DNA of 64,000 bases from Tetrahymena elliotti 4EA (Eukaryota; Ciliophora; Oligohymenophorea; Hymenostomatida; Tetrahymenidae): positions 175,553-239,552 of the forward strand of contig JH720297.1 of NCBI GenBank assembly GCA_000231825.2, given 5' to 3'. This document shows positions 32,119-44,800 of the stretch, piece after piece. Position 1 is the stretch's first letter. The number at the start of each line of letters is the position of its first letter. The position numbers were made by a program, and so were the translations under genes. The notes below the pieces were generated by a model, which was not told the origin of the DNA, ran no database searches, and saw only the letters and a list, made by a program, of their open reading frames with translations.

Positions 32119-33621
32119 GGCTCTTTAATAAGCATGCTATCAATAAATGTAAACTAAAACAATATGTATTTTTAGTTAAAAATTATCTTTATATTTATTT
32201 TGAAAAAAAAATATGTATCAATAAATATTTTTTGAAATAAAAAAACATAATTTTATTTTAGACTTTATGTTTATTTTCTATTTTTTATAACTTAGTTAGA
32301 TATACTTTAAGTTTAGTTATTTTGTTTTAAAAGGATAGTTGAGGATCTATAGGAATAACTGTTTATGGCTTAATTATCACGCACTATTACTCATATATTT
32401 GTATTGAAGAAAATATCAATAATCTCATGCTTTTATATGTTCCTAACTTAGTTAGAATTGCTTTAAGTTTTGTTATTAAGTTTTAAAAAGATAGTTTGAG
32501 GATCTATAGGAAGAATAACTGTTTATGACTTAATTATTAAACATTATTATTTATAAATTAGTAATTAAGATATTAAGAAAATATTGATAATCTCATACAT
32601 TTGGAAAAATAAAAAAATACATTATTTAAAATAATTTTGTGTTTATTTAAATAAAATATTCCTTAAATTATTCATACTGATAATTAATATTAAATCTAAC
32701 TAATTTGAATTTAAAAATTTTGGTGGTGAAAATTTCATATGTTTAATATTGATGATTGAAAATAAGTGAAGAGATAAAGAAGTATATAAGAAATAATAAA
32801 TGAATATGTCAATGCTAAATATAATTATAAATTTTGAACGCAAATAAAGATTATTGTTAATATTTGTGCATATTTCTATATCAAAATTGCAATTTATATA
32901 TAATTGTAACGTTTTTGCCTTCTAAATGAATTTAAAAGAGCAAATTAGTCAGCAGATTATTAATGTAAAAATTGGAAAATGCAAATGTTAAAGCTATTTT
33001 AATCTGTAAAGCATCAGATTTTTATTCACAAATACTAGTGCCATAAAAAGATGATGAACAATACAATACCTATAATTAGGACCTAATTGAGTTACCTTTT
33101 CAAAACTTTTTATTATTTATTTAATAAGAATAATATTCCCTTTGTTGAAGGAACATATTCTTCTTCATATTGCTCATCTTCATCTTAAACTTTTTCTACG
33201 CATGCTTATTACTAATCCTTTCTCCTATTTTTAACAATAAATTGAGTATTAGATTGTATTATAAGTTAATAAAATTTAATATTTTACTCGCTGATTTCCA
33301 TCTCCATTTTGTAGTGCTAATTTTTAAATATTTATTTGGTTTATGTCCGTTATTAATAAGCTTTATTTATTTAATTGTTAGATCTTTCAAAAAATTATTT
33401 ATATCTATTATCAATTAGAAAAATCAATATTTCTAAAAGTTATTTATTGGCTCCAATTCTGCCAAATTTATGAGTCATCAAAATTTTTAAAAATATAAAG
33501 CAATTATAAAATTTATTTTAATTTGTGTTATGTGAAACACCAATATAAATATGGCACAAAATAATTAACAAAAATAGAATAAAATAATAAGTTAATTAAA
33601 TAAATATTTATCTAATATATT
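32119..33621. other. Non-coding gap with tandem duplication
   Basis: 1.5 kb between convergent genes. It contains a diverged tandem repeat at 32291-32598. The rest is AT-rich with no coding frame that I trust. Confidence 0.6.
32291..32598. repeat. Diverged tandem duplication, two copies of about 140-152 nt
   Basis: Copy 1 is 32291-32430 and copy 2 is 32447-32598. Both begin CTTAGTTAGA and share GATCTATAGGA, AATAACTGTTTATG and a closing AATCTCAT. Roughly four-fifths of the positions agree, with small indels. The repeat lies just downstream of the transporter gene. Confidence 0.8.
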
Positions 33622-34758
33622 TCAGCATTTGAATACTTTGAATTTAAGCTAAAAGCAAGTGCTAATAAATAATTTCCATTCTTTAAAAGGCTGAAAGTTA
33701 TAGTTAGTAACATATTAGTGCTAATTTAAGACATTGTCATTAAAACTATAAGTAACTTGATTTTATTTGATATCAAACGCAACAATGACACTCAATTATT
33801 TGATATCTCCAACTTTTATCTCTTTTTATTTTAAATGACAAATTAAGCAGACGCATGGCATATCATGATTGTATCCAATAGCATCTTTGAGTTCAGAGTC
33901 TATGCATCCAACAAAAAAGTGACATTTATCTTCAAAATTTTAATTATCTATAAATACTAGCTTGTAAGTCTATGAATGTTCAGAAAATGATTCACGTGGA
34001 TATAGAATGGTATTTAAAGCATCGGGATAAGGAACTTTAGATCTAACAAGTTGAACAGGCTGCTATTAATTTTAATCAACTGATAGTTTTTCTACATTTA
34101 GCTAGTTAATTATTTGTTGATAGTTATCTAATTAATGAATAAGTCTTTCATTTATAAAATTATAGGCTCCTTATTGGAAGTTATTAATCTATTGTTTAAT
34201 ATCTGACCCTTCTTTTAGAGTATTTAACAAATTAAAAGTTTGATGCAATTCACTCTTCATTAATTCTATTTCTTATTTATTTTCTAGCTTAGAACAGTGC
34301 TATTTTAAAGCTTATCTAATGTGCTACACTCCATAAGCATCTGAATAAAGCTATTTAATTTTACTTTGCATATTCTATTGTACTTTTTCATTACTTTCTT
34401 AAAGATTGATTAATTACTACTTCATATCTTTTAGCTACTCAATCAATTAATCTACTAATTCTATCTCCTTACTAAATACTTTTTTATGCTAAGCTTGCTT
34501 GTCATTAATAAAATCTTTGATTCTTTTAGTTGCTTAGTCAAATGGATATTCTTCGATTTGATATTCATTTTTATCGCTTATGTCTTCAAACAATAAAAAG
34601 TCATTATAGACTTTAGAATAAACACTCATGCACTTCTAACATATTTTCCAATCATTTTTCTCTTAATCTCTTAAAAAATTTTTGCTTAAGCAGACTCCAA
34701 TAGTATGATAACTAGGATGTCTCTAACAAAAGCTTATTTCTTATTAACTTTATTACAT
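33622..34758 (-). CDS. Cys/His-cluster coiled-coil protein (B-box/TRIM-like layout)
   Basis: A 378-residue intronless frame from ATG 34758-34756. The N-terminus carries a zinc-binding pattern: SFCQRHPSYHTIGVCL, then WKICQKC (CxxH...C...CxxC), resembling the B-box-like knuckle of a broad ciliate protein group. Residues about 80-230 are a long Gln/Lys/Glu-rich coiled coil (ELVDQLIEQLKDMKQQ, QQINNFQQGAYNFINE). The C-terminal third looks globular and includes KCHFFVGCIDSELKDAIGY and CVCLICHLKQKE, with more Cys/His pairs. The layout resembles TRIM proteins (B-box, coiled coil, C-terminal domain), but no RING or SPRY is identified. Function unknown. Confidence 0.7.
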
Positions 34759-35451
34759 ATATATTTACTAAAGCTATTAACTCTATTAGAATAAAAAACA
34801 ATCGAAATCCAAAAAAAAATATCTTTTTTGCTCTCTTGATTAAATTTAAATACAATTTAAATCTCAACGAAAATCAAAACAAAATTATTTGCCTGAACAA
34901 ATATTACAATAAGAACTAATTTTTTTAAATATTTTTACAATTTGAGATAAAATCTATTTTTGTTTTAAATTAGATTTTACTTTTACTAAAAAGCGAAAAT
35001 CAATTTTAAACAAAATGGATCAAGTATGAATACTTTAATTTAAAAACACTTTGGACCAGAAATTAATACTTTCTATATTGGTAAGCCTAATCTTGCTGAT
35101 GTTTACACTCGATAACTCGAAAATAAAAGAATAGAAAAAATTAATTAGTCTAATTCAGGATTTTTTATTTCGATTTATTTAGATTAATTAGGTAAGATTA
35201 CATTAATAATAAAGAAAATTAGAAATAAAAAATAAGAATTTAGAAAACTTAAATAGCCAAAGAACGAAAATAGTGTAAATCAAATATAGAGAGTGAAAAG
35301 ATTAATAAAAATATTGTAAAAGAATATAGAGATTCATTAGCACAATTTTTTTATTTACTTTGATAAACAAGGAAAAATGAAAAGGATATTTTAGTATTAT
35401 TTAGTTTATTTTTTTAATTATGTTAGATTTTAATTTATTAATTATTTTTTT
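34759..35451. other. Non-coding gap
   Basis: 693 nt, AT-rich, between two minus-strand genes. It holds the promoter side of the coiled-coil gene and the 3' flank of the four-TM gene. Nothing recognised. Confidence 0.6.
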
Positions 35452-37075
35452 TCATATTTGGCTAAGTCTCTTAGTTGTTTAGTGAACTTCTGATGGAAGT
35501 TTACTTTTTTTTAGCTAGTTTAATAAACTACTTGATGTTAGTGATTATTTGTTATTTTGTTAGAAGGTTTGAGTGGTTGATTATTTTGAAAAACCCTTTG
35601 AAATCTTTGTTGACTTTGAGGAAAACATTTTAGCAAAATAATCTGTATTTCTTGTTGGAAGACTGATGTTATCAAAATCATTTTAATTAGTTGATTAACT
35701 ATCAAGTTGATTCTTCCCGTAGTTATCATCAATATCATCTACATCAATATCTTAGCCACCGCTGCTACTGCTTCCTCCACTTGAATATTTTTTAGAATTA
35801 TATCCATCTGAGGGAGCAGAGTTACTTCTAAAAAAGGAAGAATTTTCAATGTAAGTCTTTAATAAGAAGTAAAGCAATATTATAAGTTGAACTGATCCTG
35901 CAAATAAACTAGAAAATTTCACAAGATTAACAACTTGAGGTAAATGATCTTCAATAGCAACTTAAAGACAAGGTCTTGGTTCTGTTGGAGTTCCTCTATT
36001 TATCTTAATTAAAAAGAAATTTTCGTATGATTAAATTTAGGAAATCAAAATTAAAAAAGTCAAGATTTATTTTCTGAAATGCCATTTCAAAAATTTTTTC
36101 TTGATTAAATGGGATTTTTTAAAAAAGTTTACAATTTTGTAAAGAGTTAAATAAAAATATAAAAAGAATAGATTATATTACATCTGTAAAGTAGTACAAG
36201 CTTAATGGTTTGCATATTCCTGAGCACCCCCAATAATTTTCAGCTTACTTTAACTAGAAATAAAGATCATTCTTTTCAAAATTTCCTGGGCATTAAGAAA
36301 TATTAACAACCATTTGAGAATTATTAATATAAGGACTTATTTAACTTTGTAAATTTTATGGTAATATAAAAGGGAATTTCATATCACATAAGCATGAAGA
36401 TGAGCACAAAGTTTTTTGAGCTGTTTCGTATAAGCTCAAAGCTGAGCTTGACCATATTTCGGTGTAATATTTATCACAGTCATCAATCATAAATCTATAT
36501 CCTTTATATGATAAACCTCCAACTATAAAAAAACCACAGTTTAGAATAAACCAAACTAAGCAAATAATAAACTTTTGTTTAGGAGGAATACTATCTATAT
36601 ATTTGCGGCTGACAAATATTTGAGCAAGAATTAAATATATAGCATTTATCAAACTAATAGTTAAAAGACCAATAAACAATCCTCTTAGATAACTAGGAAT
36701 AGTACCATATATTATCTAATCGGTATCAGCAAGTCCTGTAATAGCAGCGCAAAATGGGATAAGCAAAATCAAATAAGAAATATATATAGGTTGAGTTAGG
36801 GACTATTAAACAGGATCTTTTTATTCAATTTATTTAGGTTATTGATTGTTTTGGTTGTCTTCATTAAAGACATTTTCTTAGATAAGAGGTATTTGTTTAG
36901 AGTATTCAGGATTTATGATGTTTTGAAAATTATTTATGTTATTATTTTTAGCATTCTCATTTTGCTATTCAACCATCTCAATTTCTTATATATTATTTTA
37001 TATTGGTGATTAGTAATCTTATTCCTACCTCTAGGTTAGTAACTACTGATAGTTGTTTAAAGAGCTATCGTTCAT
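35452..37075 (-). CDS. Four-TM protein with Cys-rich loop (tetraspanin-like topology)
   Basis: Two exons (37075-36182 and 36003-35452; 178-nt phase-0 intron) give 481 residues. A Gln/Asn-rich N-terminus of about 90 residues leads to TM1 (ISYLILLIPFCAAITGLA), TM2 (LFIGLLTISLINAIYLILA) and TM3 (FIICLVWFILNCGFFIVG). A loop of about 150 residues follows with roughly nine cysteines (CDKYYTE, TLCSSSCLCDM, SQCPGNF, WGCSGICKP, PRPCLQVA), then TM4 (FAGSVQLIILLYFLLKTYI). A large disulfide-rich loop between TM3 and TM4 is the layout of tetraspanins, but the CCG motif is missing, so membership is not claimed. The C-terminal tail is Ser/Gly/Asp-rich, then Ser/Gln/Lys-rich, and likely cytosolic. Confidence 0.75.
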
Positions 37076-37929
37076 TTTATAATATTTTTAAATAACTTAC
37101 AATATTGAACAAATATTTGTTTGATCTCTCTTTTTTTTTCCTAATTAATCTTTTTTAATTTTTCTTAAAGAAAATAATATAATTTGTGAATCAGTCATTT
37201 AGAAAATAAATAATCTATAAAATCCACAAGATAAATTGAAAACAGGTATTAATTTACTTGTATAAGAAAGAAAATGATAAAAGCCATTCGATTGATTTAT
37301 AAGTTAGATTCCAAAAACAAAAAAATACAATGATGTAATGATACCTCTATGGAAATTGAAATTATGATGAAAAGGCAGATTAATTACTCATTTCTTTTCT
37401 GAATATTTATCCATATTCCTTCAAAGCCCATTAATAAATATTTCAACTTATTTAGTTTACATTCTCACAATTCAGAACAAAATATTTAATTAAATATTAT
37501 TCTCGATTAAATTTTTTTTCAAATTAAAGTCATCAAAATACTTATTCAAATCAGCAATCAAATTTTTATAAAACCATTACTTTAGTATTAGAAATTAATG
37601 ATTAAACACTTCATTTTTAATTATTATTTTAAGCCATAAAAAAAACAATAGATAAAATAAATTTAAAAATTCTTGAATTTTTAGTGTTTGTGTTAAATTT
37701 TTTTTAGATGAGCTGATATAACTATGAATAGGTTTAAACAAAACTCTTATTTAAAGAAAGAAGATTTCATAAAATATGAATAATTTTTTTAAATTTGAAG
37801 TGTAATCAATTTCGAATAAAAATAGAATTAAATTAATTTATTCAATAAATAAATAAAAAAATGGAATATTTAGATAAAATTGAACAAAAACAAAACTATA
37901 ATGTATTTAATAAAAATAGATTTAAAAAT
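37076..37929. other. Non-coding gap
   Basis: 854 nt between two minus-strand genes; AT-rich, nothing recognised. Confidence 0.6.
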
Positions 37930-40023
37930 TCAACGATCATATTGAGGTATGTATAAATCAAGTTATAATTTTATTAATCTTTGAATTTCTTGCAAAACTT
38001 CTATTCTTAAAGTGAAGTTTTTATTTCTTTTCTAAATCTTTTTAAGCTTTGCATAGAAATATAAGAATTATCTTCTTTAAAAGTCTAAAAATTAATTAAT
38101 TTTTACAACTTTCATCTTACTGATTTCTAGATTCCTATTATAACTTTTAGGATCAATTATTATAGTATGGGTGAGTCTCTATCTTTAACGTAAAAGTATC
38201 TTATTTAAATGATAGGAATCACCTTAAAAATATTTTATTTTTCTAACCCTTTCGAATCTATCAGTAACTAAATTTAAAAATTCATAAGCCTTATCAGTAG
38301 TCAATTTAATAAATTTCTACTTTGCTTCAATTTTTTACATATGTTCACTTTATTCTAGTGGTTTTTTTTTCCCCTTCTTCCTGTAAAATTTGGAAGTAAA
38401 TAGGTTTCCTTCAAATGAAGAATAAATGTAATTTTTCTTTAATTTTCTGTTTATGAGCTCACTAAAAGGAGTAAAGCATCTTATTGTTACTATAGGTGTA
38501 TTTTAGAAAAATAGTTGGAAGCCTAATTAAAATTAATATGCCAACATTTTTTTCTATGGTTATTCTTCAAATTAGAAAGTGAAACCAAAAAATTCCATAG
38601 ACAACTTTTCTAAGCAATTATTTCTGAGGTTATTAACTATTGATGTTATTCCTACAATTAAGCATTCTATTTCTCTTTCATATTAATGTCTAGGAACTTA
38701 TTCTTAACGTTTTTGAGTTAAAAATAAATTGCTAAAGTCTAATTTGAAGAATTTGAGTGAATTAATTCTGAAGATTTCAGCAAATTTGGTCAAGAAATAT
38801 TAGTGTAATTTAGAATTCTTGAACATTTAGTTAACTACTTTTATCTTGTGTTCTTTGTTTCTATCTGTCTTTTCACTAAATATTTCTAAATTGTTCTATT
38901 TGTATTTAATTACAATTCTGAAAATATTTAAGGAGAAATTTAGTTTTGGGTTTTCTTGAAGTAATTTTCTAAATAATTCTAAGAATACATCTACAACATC
39001 TCTTTCATAACCTCCATCTTCTAAGTAATCGAACTTTAGTCTAATGTTAATTGCTTTTAACTCAGATAAAGTTGTTATTGTTTTATTGAATATTTTCTCT
39101 AAATCTTTAATGTCTTTTGGTCCGATGAACTCTTATAGATTTAAATCTATTTTATGTATCGATTTAGGATTTGATGATACAGTCTCCATCAATTCTACAA
39201 AGCTCTTCCAATCATGATTCAAAGATCTGATATCTAGTCTCAGAGATCTTGGATTTGATTATTTGATATCACTGCACACAAAAGGAATAACATCATTAGT
39301 TTTAATGAAGTAAGATGACTACCCTTTTAAGTAATTTCTTTCATACTTAAATAGCTTATATTGAAAGCTTAAAATAGGAATTTTATTTAATAAATTCAAT
39401 AAAGCATAATTATAATTTTTGTTAATAGTTGATCTTCTTTAAACCAAATTAATTATTACATTATTTATGCAATTTTGAATATTTTATTTACTCTTATCTT
39501 AAACAGCTATTTAGTTTTGTTTCTTTTCATTTTAAATAAGGTTCTAAATGGGCAAAAACGATTCATTTTCACTTTCATTCATTATACTAACTATTTTCAA
39601 TATTTAATTAAATAGTTGATTCAAATTTTCTTCATCAAAATAAATTAAAGATGGAACTAAAGAAGAAATATTCAATTTCTTCTTCTTAATTATTCCAGAA
39701 TCTTATTTAGAATTCTCAGTTTAATTTTTTTTGTTGTTTTAAGTGAATTTTGGCTACTTAAGAACTTTGTTCTTCAAATCATTTATCTTTTTTTAGAGAA
39801 TATTAATCCTTTTTTCAGAGATGTCATGGTAGTATTTACACCTTGGTCTTGAGCAATTTATTTAATTGCATTGATACTCTTTGTATTTAGGATCTGACTC
39901 ATATTTATAGTCTTCGTTTCTTAATTCACTTTCATCATGAGCGAATTTACAATTTCTTTCATCACATTAAGTTCTTTTGCAATAAAGAGTACGATATCTT
40001 TTCGATTAGAAATTTCTTTTCAT
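37930..40023 (-). CDS. Tandem CCCH zinc-finger protein with long leucine-rich C-terminus
   Basis: A 697-residue single-exon frame; the frame is closed by TGA upstream of ATG 40023-40021, so that ATG is the likely start. The first 60 residues hold two fingers of equal spacing, C-x4-C-x4-C-x3-H: YCKRTQCDERNCKFAH and QCNQINCSRPRCKYYH. Such tandem CCCH fingers usually bind RNA. A coiled-coil stretch (RINILQKKINDLKNKV) follows. The remaining 550 residues have a helix-rich, Leu/Phe/Asn-rich composition (SLRLDIRSL, ELKAINIRLKF, SLKFFKLDFSNLFL) that recalls degenerate leucine-rich repeats, without a clean consensus. A role in RNA binding is inferred from the fingers only. Confidence 0.82.
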
Positions 40024-41844
40024 TATTACATTGCTGGGTGCGAAGCCTCTTCTTCCAAATTAAGTCCTCACTTTTTTTCTAGCAAATCTTATGCGCCTAA
40101 GCAATTATATTTTTTTCATTTAATTTAGATTTTTTTTAGACAATATGTATTTTCTAAAAATTTAATTATTATCTGATTATTTAAGATCTAAATTAATAAT
40201 CTAAAGAAATATCTTTAAATTAAATGGTAATAATTTTTTAAAGCATAATCAAAACAAAATCAAAAAAGATCAAAATCATATATTATAATTTATAAAAAAA
40301 GAAAACGTTACAGTATTCAGCATATAAATGCTCATACTGTTTTATACAACTAAAATAAAAGTAATTTTTTCAGATAAAGATGAATAGTTCACACTTGTTT
40401 GCATATTATTTATCCTTTATTAGACACTTTAGGACTTACTAGAGGCAATTAATCAATTAATAAATAAATTAATTAAGTAAATTTTAGATTCCAGAATAAT
40501 AAAAAAAGAGAAAAGAAAATATCCTTTTTCTCAAATATTAATAATCATTAAAATTTTGAAACTATTTATTTGTATTTTTTCTAAAATCATAGACTAAATT
40601 CTTAAAATCACATACAATTTCAAGCATAGAAATTTAATCTTAGACTCTATTCTTATTATATCATACAATTTAAAAGACTCAAAATTTAGTATAATTTACA
40701 TCTATTGTTAAAGACTTAAAAAATTAAAAGACAATAAAATATTAATTGCTTAGTTTGATGTAAAATAAATTTAAAAATAATCATGTATTTCAGGAAATTG
40801 TTTTCTTTCTCTTTTTCTTTTTTAAATCCTAATTTTGAAGAAAAGAGTCTTCTTTTTTCCTTTCGAAGGAAAATTTAGCTAATATTCTTACCTTTTATTA
40901 TTTTTATCTCAAATTTTGTTTATATAATGAAATAAAATGCAATTTAATAAGTAGTTTAATTTTGATTATTAATAGTAGAGACAAAATGTAATAATTTTGT
41001 ATTTATCTTCTTTAAAAAAAATAAATAATAATTTATTTGTAATTCTTTGAAATCTTAATAAAATTTGAGGAAATTATATCTTAAATAATAAAATTATTTA
41101 ACTTTATTTAGGGGACTGAACAAAAGATAAAAATTTGACTCCAAAAATTTAATCTAAATCAAAGTAGGTTCTTGAATCCTTTAAAATATGTCTTTAAAAA
41201 CCACAAACCTTCCCTAATTAGTTCAAAATATTCATATTTATATTTTTATTATTTTTTTTATATTAAACATAAAAATTAATTTTATGATAAATCATATAAA
41301 ATAAATTTACTTATTATTTGCATTCATACCATAAGAATATACCATGCTATCTCTTTACTCTATTTCCCAAATATATATTTGGTAGGAAAATTTAATACTT
41401 TAAGAGATCTAATAAATTAATTCTAAAATTTATTTATAAAAATTACCATTTTTGCGAGAAGAAATGTGGATTGAAGGATCCAGCTAAAATTGGAATAACT
41501 TAATGATTATTTACTATAGATTAAAAAATATGTTAAATTAGAAATCTGATTTTTATAATATATTTATATTTATTTTTTTGTAAATTATCAGTTAAAATTA
41601 GTAAAAAGAATCAATATTAATTGCTGAACGAATAAAATAATTGGAAATTTTTTACAAATTAATTAAACTTTTTTTTACTTTAAAACAGAAAAATAATAAA
41701 AGCTGATAAAGACCATATAATTAAAAATAATAATTTAATAAGTTCTACAAATATTAATTAAGTAGTATTAAGCAATTTTTATCAAAGATTATTTAGATTT
41801 TTTAGCAGCTACTAGATAAATTTATAATCTTATCAAATTGATTT
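40024..41844. other. Non-coding gap between divergent genes
   Basis: 1.8 kb of AT-rich DNA containing both 5' flanks. A perfect 16-bp palindrome CCAAATATATATTTGG lies at 41367-41382. No coding frame or RNA gene recognised. Confidence 0.6.
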
Positions 41845-44800
41845 ATGGGTTCTGGCTCCTCAAGTGCGTCAAGTAGAATTTTTAGAGATTCTTTTAAGTT
41901 AATTACTAATAATTATGTTATTTATTGAAAAACAGAAGAAGAAAAAGTAAACAAAGATTAAATTATAAATAGTAAAGATGAATTCAGATAGAAATCTCAT
42001 AGCTAAAATACATATAGTGGCTATACCAAAAACTTTAAAGACTTTAGAACTTAAATAAAATAAAATAATTTAGAAAAATCAAATGCTTAAGATCAATAGA
42101 ACTGTACTTAAATTGAGGAATAAGATAATTAAAAAATGTAGAGTAGCACAGAAAATATTAATTTCACAACATGGCAAGATTCTTTAACCAAAAAAGGATT
42201 TTTAAATTCAAAAAAGAAGGATAAAAATTATAAACAATTTAAGTTTTCTAAAACTTTTGGATTTTCTGAGAACTGTAGTTAGAATAAAATCAACAACAAT
42301 GCAAGTCTTCGTTTGATTAAGAAGGAATTTAAAGATCATTAATTCAATATTAATATGTTACCAAATGAATAAAATTAGCATCCCTAATTTAATTTAGAAA
42401 ACTTTAAATAAAATATCTCAAATAATATCTAACTATGTAACTATTTTTCAAAAATTAATAGATAATTAACAATTATTTTTAAATTAATTAGTGGATTAAG
42501 CTATAAAAAAAGATGAATAAGAGGAAGAAGTTTCAAAAAGTTTAAGCCATTCCTCAGAGAGTATAGATTCGAATGGAGGAAGTGAAAATTCTAAAGTTTA
42601 TGAAGAGGAGAAAAAAATCAATATTTTCATTTAGAATTAGATAAAAGCTAAATCTCAAGAACTCTAACTAAGAAAGGAATAGGAAGATAGCTCAGAAAGA
42701 ATGAGTTACTACTCAGAGAAAAGTGAAATTAGCTCTAAGGCATAGTAAAAAGTTGATAAAGGTTTTCATATAGATAGTCTAAATAACATAGAAGGAAGTA
42801 ATCAACTAAAATGTAATATAAATTTGAATAAAAATATAAATTACATTTTTAAAATACAATTAACAAACAATAAATAGAAAAAATATTTGAGTAAAGCATC
42901 AGCAGTAATTAAAATAAAAATAATAAATAAAATGATAAATCATCTCTAAAAGGCAGTAAAAATTGTTAGGATCACCTAATTTTTGATAATTAAAAAGATT
43001 CAAAAGAGTAATAATAATCCAATAAAATTAAAAAACAAGGAATAAACATAGATGATATATTGGCAAATGACTCTTTTGATATAGCAGAAGAAACTTATGA
43101 ATTTAATTTCATTGAAGAATTAACACCCTAACGTAAATTATTCCTTTCTATTTTATTCTTTAATGTAAATATTAAGAGGTTTAAAAAGAAAATTTTTGGA
43201 AAGAAAACAAAATATCTCTTGTTTTAAATATCAAAAAGGATTTTTTTTAAAAATATTGAAATTATAGTAGTATTTTTAAGTAACCAGATATTTTAACTTA
43301 AATAACCCATTATTTAAAATTTACTTTTGATTATTATTTAAAGAGAGATATAAATTATGGTATTGTTCTTTAAATACCTTATTTTAATTATCAAAATCAA
43401 CAGTATATAAAACAATTAATCTTTAATAATTTATTTTAAATTAGCTAGGACAGCTCATAAAGCTATAAAGTTTGACAATAATGTAGATTAATTAAAATAA
43501 TTTAAATAAACTATTTGTTATTATTAATAATTATTTAGAAATTCAATCCTTTTTAGAACCCTATTCAACCACAGTTTTAATTATAAACTCAAAAGATGTA
43601 GAGTTAAATTGAAACATTAAATTTAAACTCTAACAACCACTCAAGTAGCCAAGTAAATAAAACAAAAGTAAGAATATATTTAAGAAGCACAAACACAGAA
43701 AAAGAAGATTATACAGGGGAAGAGAAAAGTTTTTAGCTAGACATAATTACAGAATAAATATTAGATAAAAAGATATTTAAGACTAGATAGATTAGTAAAG
43801 ATATTTTATTAGATCATGGGATATGTGTACTGTCAAAAAAGGGAAATTAAATAGAAAAAACAAATAATATGTCAGATTATTTTGTCTACTTAGATGAATA
43901 AATTAAATTATTCTCATTATTTATGGGGCATGGAGCTTATGGAAATAAGGTTTCTAATTTATCAAGTCGTTTATTATTTAAACACTTTTTTAGAGAACAA
44001 TTAATAAAATTATAACCACAGATAGGATTTAAAAGGTTGTTTATGAATGTTGACAAATATATCTCATAGCACATTACCTATTATGATTTAGTAAATATTA
44101 TAAATATTTTCATAATTTATATACAAAATTTATATTTTTTAAAATCTTAATTTTAATTTAGAACAAATACATTTTCCAAAGCACTTTATTTTCAAAATAA
44201 ACTATTCAAACTGCTTTCAAGATGTAAGTTGTGAATAATTAACTCAGTTTCAATTAGTGTTTTTTAACGTTAAATATTTATTTCCCAAATAAACTTTCAA
44301 CTTACTGAATAAATAATTATTTAAGATATTTTAGATAACTTTTTATAATAGAAGCAGAGGGTAGGATTAAAATTTTTGTTAAATTTAATCAGAACAAATT
44401 CTATTTTTAATTATGTTTCTGTTATTAACAAATCAATTTTTTTTTGAAAAAATTAATCTAAAACATATCTTTTAGAAAAAAAAGCTTACATATTATATTT
44501 ATAAGCAGTCATTGATCAAATATCTAATCAACATATTGAATTTTATGATATTTTGTTCACCTTTATTATATTATTTATTTATATCTTTGTAGAAGAAAGA
44601 ACAAAGCTTACAAATTAAAAAATAATTGTTCTTAATAATTACTATCTATTATATGCCCTTTTAACATAATTTTTTTAAAACAGGAGAATTAATATAACTG
44701 CATGCTGAGTGGGGCAAGCTGTACTTTAGTCCTTATATAGCAAAATAAGATATTTGTTGCTTATGTTGGAAATATACAAGCAATCATTTTTAGACAGTAA

